Shown here piece after piece: positions 13,301 through 24,850 of a stretch of DNA of 64,000 nucleotides. Position 1 is the stretch's first letter. Each line of letters opens with the position of its first letter. The position numbers were made by a program, and so were the translations under genes. Origin of the DNA: Luscinia megarhynchos (lineage: Eukaryota > Chordata > Aves > Passeriformes > Turdidae); the NCBI GenBank assembly GCA_034336665.1, contig JAPFBE010000003.1, positions 13,556,360 through 13,620,359 on the forward strand, read 5' to 3'. Below the pieces are notes generated by a model. That model was given only the letters and a program-made list of their open reading frames with translations. It made no database searches and was not told the origin of the DNA.

Positions 13301-16300
13301 GTCATTCAGCTGACTTGCTTAACATACACTCTAACAGTGGTTTGTGGTTTTTAATTTTTTTTGTTACAAAACAGGCTCAAAAATAAAGAAGTTGGTGTAT
13401 CCTGCAGTTCTCATGGGTGTTGGTACCTCCATGTATTACCCTCAGCAAGCAGTTGATATTGCAAAGGTCAGTGATGGTGCCTTTCTTTGGAGAAGTGTCT
13501 TGCTTTGATTGTTGCCTCCTAGTTTCAGATTAACTGGTCGTCCGTGTTTAAAAGTCATGTCAGTGGCAGTTAACTAAATAATGGTTATTTTGTCAAAGCA
13601 GATGCAGTTTGGGCTGAAAGATAATCAGACATGTTCCTTTTAGTGACTTTTTTCCTAACATCTGCAGTAGTGTCTTTAGTTAGAGGAACATAATTTCCTT
13701 TCAATATCTCTAACCTCATGTACCACTAAATTAACATAAATATGCTAAGTGAGTACAGTTTGTGTGTTTACTTAAAATGGTAAGGAAACATGAAATATCT
13801 TGTGAGCAAGTGAAAACAGTGTTTGAAAGAAAAAAACAAAACCAAAGAGTTTCTATAGACAGCTCATCGTAACATCTTTGAGATAAATATTATTGACATT
13901 TTCTGCTTTTTTTTGGTTGGAGGTTTAAGAAAGATACCATGCACATTCTGGAACAGGGTAGGAATTCTGCTGCAAATTTATAGGATGCCTTCCCTATTTT
14001 TGGATTTGTTGTTTCAGGCATGCAAGAAATGTGTTAAATTGCAGTTGCTTAAACGAGTTTCCTGTGAGGGAAAGAACTGAAGAGACCACAGAATTGCTTA
14101 TAGCCCTTACTGGTGTTAGATCATGTTCCTTGCTGTCCACACTTAGTGGTACTGGCAGTTTCCTCAGTTCTCCACCACATTGTGTTTCAAATCCAGCTTT
14201 TAACCACTCACAGTGTGCATACTTGCATCTTTCAGAAATCTTTTATATTTCAGCCTTTGATAAATTTGCTATCTAGTTAGTGGCCACTTGTGAATAATCC
14301 TGAGATGTCAGAATAGGAATATGGTATTCTCAAGAACATATGATATTTTTTGAAAACTGAAAGGTCCACTGACTTAGGGAGAGTCAAAACTGCTGAGTTT
14401 GAACTCTGTCAGCATAGTGGTACTCTGATCTTTGATGGAATCTTTTTTTACTGCTTCCAGGATTCAGCTGCTCTAAATACAGATAATTCGGTTGACTTAC
14501 TCTCAGAGAGTGAAAATTATGCAAGTGGCAGGGAAAAAACCCATCAAAATTTAAGAAGCTTAGACATTTCTGTTGGAAACTGTGTATTAAAATTCTACTT
14601 GTCTTCTGAACAGTGAACTGGGAAGTGATTGAACACTGTTCAAACTGATGATACTGTTTTTAAAGAAGCTCAGTTCAGGCTTAACTATGGATTTGGTGCT
14701 AACAGCTTCACAATACTTAGTTTATTTTATGAGAACTTTGAAGTGCATGATTGCTCTTTGATTAATTCACAGTTCTTAGTTTGACTGTAATGAAAAATCT
14801 GATAGGAGATTGGAATGGGTTTAGCTTTGTTGACTTGGTCAGGACAGTAGAGGTATGAATTTGGAAACTTCATGGGGAGAGTAATATCCTAGATACTGTT
14901 TTAGTTCCTCTAATCTATCTTGTGCTTTTCTTCTAAAAAAGCAAAGTTTGAAATATATCATATCTTACCATCCATAATTTTTAGGCTTTAATCTGAAATT
15001 GGAAACACTTTCCTCCTATTCTTTAATTTTAAATGTTTCATAGGCCTTTCAAAAAGTGTGTGTAAACCTAGGAAGGACTGCCTGCAGTACAAAGCTCACT
15101 TGCCAATCTATTGAAACAATATAGAAAATATTCTGGAATATAAATTTATTTTATTTTTTATATTATGTTCTTTTTTTTTCTTCCACACTTAAGTACATCA
15201 TCACTGCTTTTGCTTTTGCACAGGTGTATAATTCCCTTTACTGGGTGTTGTGTTGTTTCTGGTTTTTTAATTTGTGGGGGCTTTGTTTCTGTCTCACTTT
15301 CATTTAAGACTTTTCAATGGAGTATTTGAAATAAACAGAGCAAATTGTATTTGTAGTTGAGGTCCAACACTTAATTTATCTGGAAGTAAGAATTTTTCTT
15401 TAATTAAGATGTATGAATTCCTAGGTGAAGTTGTAACAACAGAGTTCATCATTGGTGACAGGCAGTTTTCAGACACCAGTCATCTAACTGAAGATGAAAT
15501 TAATAAGCTAATATTTTCCCCCTGCTTTAGTAAATAATCTAATAAATAATAGATCACAAATTCTAATAAATCATAAATTTGTAAGGAATTTATTTCCTCA
15601 CTGCCAGTATTACTATATTTTTAATAACTGTATGAAAGATTAGACTGTATATGTGGTGGGGGAACTGAATTTAATGTTAAAGCTTATTTTATTCTGGTGG
15701 AACCTACTTAGTGTTTTTAAATGGTATTGCTTTCCAGCTAATCATAATATACTGTAAATATTTTGTATTTATTGTGGCTTATCTTCCATCTAGAAAGAAC
15801 TTTCCATTGTGCAGTTACTTAAATCACTCTATCATTAGAATTAAATTTTGTCTTTTGTTATCAGAACCTTTCAAATTTACTAAAGTACTTTGTATGTTTT
15901 CGTTCTCTTGAAAGGCAAAAAAGCTTCCCAATATGCAAGTTTTTTTTCTTTGACAGCAAACCAGATTATTTATTTCTATGTCTTTTGACCCTATACCTTG
16001 TCCCTTGCTCAGTTCAGTCTATAAGGTATAAAGAGCTGTGCTGGCACAGCTGAGGGCAGGACATGATTCCAGGAGCTCAGCTGGAAAGCAGGAGTCGGGG
16101 TCACTCAATCCGTGTTCGCTGCTGAATGCTGAAATGGCACCTTTGGCTGCTTTGTTAACAGTGTCAGTGCAGGAAAAACAGTGGATTCTCAGCATGAAAC
16201 TAGATAAAGAATTCTGTGTAACATCCAGGTAATTCTGTGTAACAGAGTTCCATTTGTGTAATTCTGTGTAACGTCCAGTCAGTAACGCACATGGTGTTGT

Positions 16301-19287
16301 GTGCCACATGAGGCTTTGGAGCCGCTGGTGCTACCCCAGTAGCCCAGGATGGGTGTTGGTGGCCCATGGTCACCTCAAACACTCAGAATCCCTACTGAGA
16401 ACCACTCAATCTGACTTTTGAACTTGTTTGTTCAAACTTTAGCATACAAACCCACTTACAGTGCTGCATTCAACAATGATGGTCTTTTAGTGTGTTGACC
16501 TTGTAGCTTGCTTTTCCAATCTGCCTAGAGCTGTATTTTTCAACTGTGAAAGTGTCTGTGGGTCCTGGCTCTTGGGAGGTTTGTGCACTGGTGAAACACT
16601 GGTTGGTTTTGGCAGACTAAACTGTCTGGATTGCTGTATCTTGTGATGCAGCCACTTAATCCAGTGACATGAATGACCAGTTTCTCATTTAATGCAATTC
16701 ATAAATCACTTGGTCATATGACTCCTATAATAAGAATATTTTTCAGTGTGTACTGTTAGACATTTAGTGTGGTTTTAAATATTTTAATGGAGTATTTTTA
16801 AGCAGAAACAAAAAATAGCTTAAAGACAGTTGTTTTTTTTCTCATTTTATGTTGATAGCTGTGTCTCCAGTGATATTGTAGACAAAACCAGCACTTTGTT
16901 TATTGTGATTATTTTTCAGTCCTGGTAGGCTTGTACTGTTTGCACAAGGGACCACCATCTTTTCAGGTGAGCCAGCTAGTTTGTTGGAGTGCTAGAGAAT
17001 GAACACTTCTGATACTGCAAAGCAGAGTAACTGTCTACACCTGTTATATTTAAATTGGGCAGTTTTGGAGATATAACTGGTTCAGTTGATGTACTTTTTC
17101 TGATGACCCTTATCACTTTCAGCTATAGAGAAAACTGAGTGCATCCAGTGGTGGTTTGTTTAAACCAAGGAAATTGATCAGATATGGTGACAGAAAGGAC
17201 ACTTTCTATTTAAGACAGCCTGTGTTTTGGATTTAGTTGTGACTTGGAAGTGTAGCTGCTGATTTGGGTTTGTTTTCTTTTAATTCTAGTTATTCAGTAG
17301 CCTCTTTTGTGAGTAGCAAGCACATGGTATCTGCCCAGAAGCACATCCTTGTACCATTGTGTAGTAACTGGTGTAATCAGTCTTGCTGATTGCAGATCAG
17401 ACAAACAAGGGGAAGTGGCTCTTCACACCATGTGTTCCCAGCAGCAGAACCACTTGGCACAGGGATGCTGAAAATTTGCACTTCCCCTTGAACTCTATGC
17501 AAAAAGTTCATAGAAGGGAAATTCCTTGGGACTCTTTGCACACATAAAAATCAGGAAATCTGAGAACAGTGAATTGATGGAGACTGGAAGAAACTTAAAA
17601 ATGTAGTTCAGAAACTATTTCAGAAACATCAGAAAACTATTTCAGAAACATTTACACTTGCCCTGTTCTCACATTTTGCGTTTTGTGGCTTTGCCTGCTG
17701 TAGAAGATAGGAGAATACCTTCTTAGTTCTTGATTTCCTAAGTTTTTTTAGTTTAATAGCTGTTCAGTTGGACAAATTGTCCTTTTTGCTGTTCTTCATA
17801 CAGAAACAGATAATGATATGAAAGTCAGCATAGACCTGAGCCTGGCTATAAAAACCTAACACTCTTTAGTTTTCAAATGTGCTATGAATGTTACAATTCC
17901 GTGTCACATAAGGGACAAGGGATACTGTTTTATTTGACTTAGGGCTTTTCCCTGTAATAAAATAGCTGTTGGTGTAATATAGAAAATACAGTCTTTCCTA
18001 GCTGTGTTCTGTTTTGGGAGTTGACAGCTGGTTATTCATTACACTCATCTGTCAGCAAGTTCAGAAAAACAAATAAGAAGAAAATCTCAAATTGCAGAAC
18101 TGTGAACTGTGCAGGGTCTTTGAAATGGGTATGGTCAGATTAATAAATACTTTGCATATGTTAATTATGTTGAATGTCAAATACTAAGAAAACCAGAATT
18201 GTTTCCATGCAGTATCATTCCACTCCTGTTTGTACAGATGTATATTCAGGTAGTCTTCAGACAGTTTTTTAGCGTGTTATTTTTTCTTATTTCTCATCTC
18301 GCCTTATTTTCCAAAATGTTTATTAGTGCTGTACATCGTGAGCTTGAACAGGAAGAGTTAAACATCTTGTGTTTTGAGACTTTTTCCACTTAAATAAAAA
18401 GCAAGGCAGTATTCCCCAGATGATTAAGTTCATGCTTTCTAAAAACTTTTATTTCAAAGGTTGCTGGCACACTGCTATATGACTGGAGTCTTCAAGGATA
18501 TATTGCTGTAGAAGCTCTTTGGAAGGATAATCCTAAGAAGAAGAAATCAGGGGAAAAATGTGATAAGGTAAGAAGTCTGAGGAACTTGATTTCTGAATTT
18601 ACCACTGCCTTTTCAGACAGAAAAATTAGAAACAACAGTGCTTTTCTTCCACTGTGACTTGGCCTTTATTTCTGAAGAGAAATTTTTCATTCTCTCTTTC
18701 TAAGCTGTTGAAAAACATTAGGCTTACTTCAAGTTAAACTTCCAGAAATGCTATTTGAAAGTTTCCTATAGTATAATCTGATACAGGTAAGCAAACAGAG
18801 TTCTAGGAAGTATATGTAGTGAAGCACAGTGTGAGAGACTGGAGAACTGAGCAAGTTGATTAAATGTGTGCCAGGTAAAGCCTGTAAGGTTTTTACGTGT
18901 TCTTTTTAGCTGCTGCTTAAAGAAATAAAAGTTCAAGTGTGTAATGTGAAGCTTTTGTGGTTTTAAATTAACTTCTAAACTCACTGTGACAGGGAGAGAG
19001 GTGTTTTGGAGGCAAAATTGCACTTGGATAGACCTTGGGGATGGGACCAAATTCCCTTGGTAGGGCTGGGTTGGGGAAATGCTCACATGTCCTGGCAGTT
19101 GCTGAGTCCTCTGAGAGTGAAGACTTTCATCAGTGGATACACATCCTGTGTTGGCCCAGGGCACTTCAGTAAATGACTTGAATAAACAAAGGCTAGTTAA
19201 TTGTTCTGTGTATTTCCTAAAATCTAGGTTGCCAAAAAGAAGCTAAAAAAAAGAGGCAATGTTAAAATATTTCAGAAGACAAACTAA
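1221..19287 (+). CDS. APOO: APOO (MIC26), MICOS complex subunit; split gene, seven coding exons
   Basis: Apolipoprotein O / MIC26 is an inner-mitochondrial-membrane subunit of the MICOS complex, which shapes cristae junctions. Coding exons: 1221-1229, 5073-5180, 7429-7548, 10160-10214, 11273-11369, 13375-13466, 18460-18567 and probably 19228-19287. The product starts [19 protein letters not shown] and contains [53 protein letters not shown] and [10 protein letters not shown], all aligning with mammalian APOO rather than its paralogue APOOL. Two hydrophobic segments lie near residues 113-128 and 136-151. Length is about 215 aa against 198 in human; the excess is a lysine-rich C-terminus. The neighbours SAT1 and ACOT9 support the identity. 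The exon 5 donor and exon 6 acceptor as written put exon 6 out of frame by one base (see findings). Confidence 0.93.
1440..1563 (+). repeat. diverged direct repeat of about 32-35 bp in APOO intron 1
   Basis: The stretches 1440-1474 and 1532-1563 share the pattern GCTGT..TACCGC.GAGTTTGG.TTCGTGC.. with a few substitutions. They are spaced by about 90 bp. Both lie inside the CpG-rich 5' end of the gene. Confidence 0.6.
1867..1937 (+). repeat. (AATAG)n pentanucleotide microsatellite
   Basis: About 14 uninterrupted AATAG units run directly into a CR1 3' fragment. The array is pure and so probably length-variable among individuals. Confidence 0.97.
1938..2145 (+). mobile_element. CR1 LINE 3' fragment
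   Basis: The segment reads GGGTTGCAGAGCACTGGAAC, then TCTGGAGACATTCAAAGCC, GGCTGGATAATCTCCAGAGG and TCCCTTCCAACCCCGACAG. These are hallmark sense-strand motifs of the avian CR1 3' end. It ends near a degenerate TTCTGTGAGTGTC tail. No coding capacity remains. Confidence 0.82.
5073..5180 (+). CDS. APOO: APOO coding exon 2
   Basis: The acceptor is TTTCCAG and the donor GTAAGTG. The 36 codons run from [20 protein letters not shown] to the end KKDLLKIEE. This is the N-terminal mitochondrial-targeting region of the family. The exon is phase 0 at both ends. Confidence 0.92.
5181..7428 (+). other. APOO: APOO intron 2
   Basis: This is a 2.2-kb AT-rich intron. A GC-richer patch at about 6010-6180 is the only compositional feature; I cannot assign it to a known repeat. 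No RNA gene or coding exon was recognised. Confidence 0.75.
7429..7548 (+). CDS. APOO: APOO coding exon 3
   Basis: Forty codons lie between ATTCACAG and the GTATAATG donor. The product includes [20 protein letters not shown] and ends [19 protein letters not shown] and EPYT.WCQ are the conserved positions with human APOO. Phase 0 at both ends. Confidence 0.95.
7549..10159 (+). other. APOO: APOO intron 3
   Basis: This 2.6-kb intron carries no recognisable repeat, RNA gene or exon. It ends in a good polypyrimidine tract (TCTCTTTTTTTTAG). Confidence 0.75.
10160..10214 (+). CDS. APOO: APOO coding exon 4
   Basis: Fifty-five nucleotides encode [18 protein letters not shown] plus the first base of the next codon, followed by the donor GTAAAT. 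It corresponds to the linker ahead of the transmembrane domain. It ends in phase 1 and joins exon 5 in frame as a Glu codon. Confidence 0.88.
10215..11272 (+). other. APOO: APOO intron 4
   Basis: This is a 1.06-kb AT-rich intron in which I see no repeat, RNA gene or exon. Confidence 0.75.
11273..11369 (+). CDS. APOO: APOO coding exon 5 (first hydrophobic segment)
   Basis: The exon encodes [18 protein letters not shown] and then [15 protein letters not shown], the most conserved stretch of the family. The acceptor is CTTTTCAG. The only GT donor available is at 11370-11371 in AGAGGGTAAGT, leaving a two-base overhang (GG). Family alignment with exon 6 needs a one-base overhang, so there appears to be one G too many at 11368-11370. 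Confidence 0.93.
11370..13374 (+). other. APOO: APOO intron 5
   Basis: This is a 2.0-kb intron. I looked for a cryptic microexon or an alternative acceptor that would cure the frame conflict; the only nearby alternative (after TAACAG, exon start 13338) also fails to restore the frame. No repeats were recognised. Confidence 0.7.
13375..13466 (+). CDS. APOO: APOO coding exon 6
   Basis: In the conserved frame (two bases, then 30 codons) it encodes [20 protein letters not shown] and then [10 protein letters not shown], matching the human glycine-containing second hydrophobic segment and YYPQQA motif. The acceptor is ACAAAACAG and the donor GTCAGT. Joined to exon 5 by canonical sites as written, it would be read +1 and reach TGA within the exon. 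Confidence 0.93.
13467..18459 (+). other. APOO: APOO intron 6
   Basis: At 5.0 kb this is the longest APOO intron. A short imperfect tandem repeat built on AATTCTGTGTAAC occurs at about 16210-16275. I see no CR1, LTR, exon or RNA gene. Confidence 0.75.
16210..16275 (+). repeat. short tandem repeat around AATTCTGTGTAAC
   Basis: Three copies of the 13-bp core occur at uneven spacing, two of them followed by C.TCCAG. This looks like local slippage or duplication inside an intron. Confidence 0.7.
18460..18567 (+). CDS. APOO: APOO coding exon 7
   Basis: Thirty-six codons encode [20 protein letters not shown], then WKDNP and a basic tail ([11 protein letters not shown]). The YDW.L.GYI..E.LWK pattern aligns with human APOO. 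The acceptor is ATTTCAAAG and the donor GTAAGAAG. Phase 0 at both ends. Confidence 0.92.
18568..19227 (+). other. APOO: APOO intron 7 (or 3' UTR if exon 7 is terminal)
   Basis: The 660-bp segment contains no recognised element. If the GTAAGA donor were not used, the frame from exon 7 would run about 28 codons further and stop at a TGA near 18655. Confidence 0.55.
19228..19287 (+). CDS. APOO: probable APOO last coding exon
   Basis: After a good acceptor (TCCTAAAATCTAG) the in-frame sequence encodes [19 protein letters not shown] followed by TAA. The short GNVK matches human ...KPGNVKNSPGTK at the same place near the C-terminus. That similarity is small and could be chance, so the exon is a prediction from phase, splice site and position. 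Confidence 0.5.
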   Translation, partial: VAKKKLKKRGNVKIFQKTN

Positions 19288-20490
19288 CAGCATTAGTAAA
19301 AAATAGCTGAAATTTTTTTCTTTTATTGTGTCCCAGGCTTTCAAAAGGGTACACGTGATTGTTGTTGGAAGGCAAAAACTTTTGACACTTTCGTCTTACT
19401 ATGAGGCTTATTCAAGCACTTGCTACCTCAGCAGAAAAACAAACAGCATGCAGAATTGCAGAGACCACTAAGTAAACTCACTTCCTTCTCCTCCTCCTTG
19501 CAGAATCTTTAAATCACACCCTTTAGTTGCCAAAACTTGCACAAATGAGCAAAATTCCCATTGATGGGTGTTCTCCAAAAGTTCATCTCACTGTTCAGAT
19601 ACTCTCAGTGTGGACTGTTGCTGTGTAACTTGATGGATTAGACAAGGTGCAGAAACCCTGTGACTCAAATGAAGAAACAGTACTTGATCACTTGATGAAA
19701 CTGCTTGCACTTCCCAGGTTCAGAGATCTCTTACCACTGAGGCAAACAGTCTTACTGGTGCTTTGTCCTCTGAAATTTGTGACGAGAGGTCTTGTCTCCC
19801 TGCTGTGCAGAGAAGCTGAACAGCAGCTGTAAAAAGTCACGTGCTTTTGTCTAGAAAGGGGACTGAGAGGTGACTCTAATGGAAGAAGTTTAGAATCTGG
19901 GTGGGCAGAGAGGGGTTTATTTCAGGTTTGTTTCATATGGAAATAATAATAATGTGGATTATTAGCACCACCAAATCAGTATCAACTGTTCAAGCAGAAG
20001 AATTTCTGTTGAAGTTCCATTTTTTATTCGAGACTTTTACTCATACCGAAGTGTCATGGAAGAAAACACTTTTAACTATCATATCCTAAAATTGGCAAAG
20101 CATTCTAGGATAAATTCTGTGACTTCTGTCTTAATTGGACAACCTTGTGAAAGAATTTGGTTGCTTTTGTATACATATTTCTTATTGTCATTCTAGGCAG
20201 CTAGATTCCTGAACTAGTGAAGACAGGTCTAAGTATTACTCTTGAGTTGTTGTTGCAGCAGATGGAACCCATTTCATGAAACTATGCCAGAGCAAAAGAC
20301 ATTATTTTTGTTTTTGTGACATTTACTCCAGCATTTTCCTGTTGCTACACAAAGGATTCTTGCAAATACTCAAGCAATATATGGGTGGCTCTTCTTGGCT
20401 TCTGTTAATTTGTTACGTTGCTCATAATTTGTTTGATAGTCATAGGTACCACAGCTGTGCATAACTTCATGTTTGTGTAGCAGTATGTCA

Positions 20491-20500
20491 TTAAAATAAA
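20491..20500 (+). terminator. APOO: candidate APOO poly(A) signal
   Basis: This is the first ATTAAA/AATAAA overlap downstream of the APOO stop codon, followed by a TG-rich stretch. It would give a 3' UTR of about 1.2 kb. Confidence 0.35.
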
Positions 20501-20519
20501 TGTGGTATGTTAATTTTCT

Positions 20520-23500
20520 GAAAGTTTTATGAAACAAAATCCTGTGCCAAATTGAGGTCATATCAACTGAATTCTGAGTTCTGCCAAGAAAGATGAATTC
20601 TGGGACCTTCTGTGCCTACATTTCAAAACACTGTGGCTGCAGCCCCTCCATACAACAAGTCAGTCAGATAAATGTTTTAAATACTCTGTTGAAGGATGGA
20701 GCTTTTCGGGATGTCAGGATAAAATCCCTCTGCTAAAACTGAAGCACTTAGAAAAATAATTTTATTTTCTTAGTTCTCAAACAATTTTGGATTCTCTCTC
20801 TTCCAGCAACACTGAATTGGGCACCTCTTGTTTTTAGTGAAGTGGCCATTTTGTGTAAAACCAGAACAGCACTACAGCTCTAAATACACCCTTCTTTCAG
20901 CCCTTGTTCCTTTCTTCTGGTGTTTGCTCTTTCTCACTTTGGTCCAACTAGTAATGAGATCTCACAGAAAACTAATTTCTGTCTCAGCTTCAGAGACTGA
21001 GAGAAACTTTAATGGCATATTATTTGGTTTTCAAAACTGCTGATGGACACCACCAATGACTTAGCAATACTAATATATGATACATGCAGTTTTTAAACCC
21101 ATATGTTTTTATTATGCATGTAAAATATATGATGTATTTACATATAGATATGTATTTAAAATCTATCTCTGTGGCAATCTCTGGGTATTTTGTTAAGTGC
21201 TAGCTGGTTACAGAATGTCTCCAGGTGCAAAGACGGCTCAGCTTTGGCTGATTTCCTGTACTTGCTCAGAACAAGTGTCAAGGAAATTGTGGACCAGAAC
21301 CTTCCTCACCTGAAAGCTCTGTTGAAAATTGTGGTGTTAGAGTTTTGACTGGGGAGGCTCACCATCAGCATCACAGATTGTCACCATAGCAAACCTTAAA
21401 TTCTGTTTTATGAGAGTTAAGTCTCATGTATTTTGGTCATCTTTTAAAACATAAAATAAGCACCTGAGAGAGCTTTTTTCAACAAAAAAATGCTTGTCAG
21501 GTTTGGCTTTGGTAGGTATTGAATAGGCAGGCAAAAGTTTGGTCATCTCAACTAAAACATCTACCTCTGGCAGAAAATACTGTTTCCTGTCACATGCTCT
21601 CCTTTTATTGTTTGGTAGCTAGAGCAAAAATAGTATGAAATTTGTAAAAAATATTGCTTCTTTTGGAATGCATCCTTAGTATGGGCAGTGGGGAATTTAG
21701 ATGTGATAGAAGTGGGATGGGCGGAAAGAATGTACTCTGCAAAAAGTTGATCTCTCTCTGGCCAGCATGTCAACATTTTTGAAAGTGCTTTGTATTTTTG
21801 TGATAATTAAGTTCAAGATCAACTTAAATAAGAGAAGTTATCAGTAATAACTGAGGGAGGGTGAATAAGGTAAGGCAATGATGTTCTCTTTATTCCAAGC
21901 CATACATTGCAAACAAAAGAGGACAGAAGGTAAATTATGAGTCTGTGAGCCCAGGTAAGCCTTTGTTTTAATTTTTAATTTTGCAGTGGCTGGTTTTTTT
22001 CTGGTGGCCAGACTTTCCCTTTCAAGAGTTTCCATAAGTATAAAAGATAAATACCTATCTTACCTACTTTTGAAGTTATAATTTCTAAGATCAGTGTAAA
22101 AGGGCCTGATCTGCAAGGCTTCTGAGGTAGCAACAGAAAATGCTGCACCTGGCTTGACTGTAATGTAAGGGAAAGAGGCACCACACATTTGGGGGTTTGG
22201 CATTTAGCTAGTTTGCTTTTTGGTGTTTTTCTTTCTATGGAAAGAAAATTTTCAGAGTAATCATTGTGCGTTTTTTGCAGAGTTTGTTGTTTAAGGTTTA
22301 GGTCTCCATGTATCTCTGTTAGATACTGTGTGAGCTAAGTTTGGATGTTTTTTAACCACTCATGTACTGAAACTGTACAGTCCCCTTAGTTTCAGTGTTA
22401 TTTTTAGTTTCAAATAATGATTTTTTTTTATTCCAAGGAATCTCAATGTATTGAACATTTGATAATGAATACATTATGAATATTTCTTATCAGTCACCTT
22501 TCATGTGAAACAGAAACACAAGAATGCAAAATATTTCCTCTTCTGCTGTGGGATAGAGCTCTGATGTGTGAACTCCTCTGGCCACCCATATTTATTATGG
22601 AGTTGTTGTGTTGAGCCAGAAAGTGGAAAGACTGTCTTGAATATGTGCCTGCTTCTGATTATGAGAGGGGACCCTGGCACAGAGGAAGTCTGTCTTCTGA
22701 GTCATAGATCTAAACACATTTTTTGCTTCTGACCTGGTTTTGAGTGTGCTAGAGGACTTTGGCACTTTTTTGTAAAATTATGTGCCACAGGAAGTCCTTT
22801 TCTGACTAACTCACATTACTGCTTGAGTTGTCTCACTTAGGCTCACTGTTTACACAGTGGGCATATACAGTGGATGGAGTAAAAAACTTAATTGCTAATT
22901 CAGCAAATTGCTTTGTGTGAAGAATGATAGTCTATCTGTGGATTGGCTTGAATTAAATAACTCAGACTTAATTGTTCTGCTGAAGGCAAGCCCTGTGATG
23001 AGATCTCCTGAGCTAGAAACAAAGGAGTTTAGCAGGACCCCTGTTCTCTTCTCTGTGTGTATGTTGCTTTAGATTGTTTTCCTCTCTCAGTACATTAAAA
23101 AAAAAGCTTACCAGCTTACCTAGACAATAATTGCTTTTTACAAGTTAAAACAAGAAACTGGAAAAACACAGGCTTCTCTGTGAGGAGCTTATTTTTAGAT
23201 CATTTGTTCAGGATTGAGTAAACTCTGACATGAGGCATCATTAGTCAGATTATTCATTGTAAATTTTAGTAAAATGTCATAACTTAAAAGTTCCTGTACA
23301 GGCAAATTACAGAGTAGATTATTATTTTGAAATGGGTGTGGTTTGTGGATGTGATTTTCTGTACTATGAAATATCCAGGGTAGTAATCACAACAAAATGG
23401 GTTTTTGAAAGAAAGAATTACCTTTTAAAGGTCTTGATAGGCATTTTTTGAATAAGACATTTAAGAAATATCTTCATAATTGAATCTTGGTATATTGAGT

Positions 23501-23640
23501 CCATATCTCCAGCACAGCCTATGCAGGATCACGCAGACTTGGGGCCTTACTGTGTTTAATTGATAATATATAAATTTGACCCATTCTTTGAAACATTTTC
23601 CAGTCTCTTCTAGCTTCTTTTGCTACATTTTCTGTCACAT
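20520..23640. other. intergenic, nothing recognised
   Basis: This is AT-rich single-copy-looking DNA downstream of APOO. The open frames here are under 75 codons and show no family features. A TA-rich patch lies at about 21070-21160. Confidence 0.7.
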
Positions 23641-23648
23641 TTAGCATT

Positions 23649-24850
23649 ATAGAATCACAGAATGGTTTGGGATAGGGGAATCTTAAAGGTAGTCTAGTTC
23701 CAGCCCCTTCAGGGACACCTTCCACTTAGACCAGGTTGCTCAGAGCCCCATCTGTCCTGGCCTTGAACACTTCCAGGGATGGGACATCAACAATTTCTTC
23801 AGACAACCTGTGCCAGTGCCTCACCACCTGCGGAGCAAAGAATTTCATCCTGATATCTAATCTAAACCTGCCCTCTTCCAGTTTGAAGCCATTCCCCCTT
23901 GTCCTGTTGCTACAGGCTCCTTCTGAAAAGTCCCTTTCCAGGTCCCTTGTAGCCCCCTTTTATAGGCACTGGAAAGCTGCTAGAAGTTTTCCCAAAGCCT
24001 GCTCTTTTGCAGGCTAAACAATCCCAACTCTCTCAGCCTGTCTTTGTAGAAGAGGTGCTCAGCCCTCTGATCATCTCCCTGGCCTCCTCTGGACTTGCTC
24101 CAACAAGTCCACATCCTTCTTATGTCACCAGAGCTGCACACAGCCCTCCTGGTGGGTCTTCAAGAGCAAAGCAGACCTGCTGCCCTTTTGAAGCAGCCCA
24201 GGACATGGTTGGTTTCTGGGCTGCAAGGGCACATTGGTGGGTCAAGTTGAGTTTTTCATCAACCAGGAAACACAAGTCCTTCTCCCCAGGCTGTTCTTAA
24301 TCCATTCTCTGCCCAGCCTGTGCTTGTGCTTGGAATTGTCCTGACCCAGGTGCAGCACCTTGCACTTGGCCGTGCTGAACTTCACAAGGTCATTGTCCCT
24401 CTGGATGACATTCCTCCCTGCAGCGTGTTGACTGCACCTCACAAGTTGGTGATGTTGGCAGACTTGCTGAGGGTGCCCTCGATGCCCTGTCCTTGCTGCT
24501 GACAGAGATATCAGCCCTGCTCCCAGCACTGACCCCTGAGGAGCACCACTCATCACTGGCCTCCACTCAGACCTCAGACTGCAGCTCTGAGTGTGACCAT
24601 CCAGCCAATTCCGTACCTGCTGAGTGGGCCGTCCATCAAATCACTGTCTCTCCAGTTTAGACACTCCTGCAGGACAGTATCAAGTGCTTTGTACAAGTCA
24701 TAGATGACATCATTCTTCCCTTGTCCACACTGCTGTAACCCTGTTGTAAAAGGCCACCAAACTTTGCCATTAGTGAAGCCATGTTGACTGTCACCAGTCA
24801 TCTCTTTATTTAAGTCATGTTGATAAAAATAGCCTTCTAGAATAAAGAGG
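23649..24850 (-). mobile_element. CR1 LINE, 5'-truncated, degenerate reverse transcriptase
   Basis: This is the longest repeat in the window. Its 3' end is at the left, with the complement of the CR1 tail (AGAATCACAGAATGGTTTGG). Reading on the - strand, the right half still shows pieces of CR1 ORF2: SQHGFTNGK near 24800, DVIYDLYKALDTV near 24690, SGAPQGSVLGAG near 24540, and AKCKVLHLGQ near 24350. Frameshifts and stops break it into short frames, so it is an inactive fossil of the non-LTR element. The left half is the usual CR1 3' region. The right edge is approximate. Confidence 0.93.

Noticed and set aside
13338..13374. Alternative APOO exon 6 acceptor after TAACAG
   Set aside because: It adds 37 bases and does not restore the frame; a stop follows at once.
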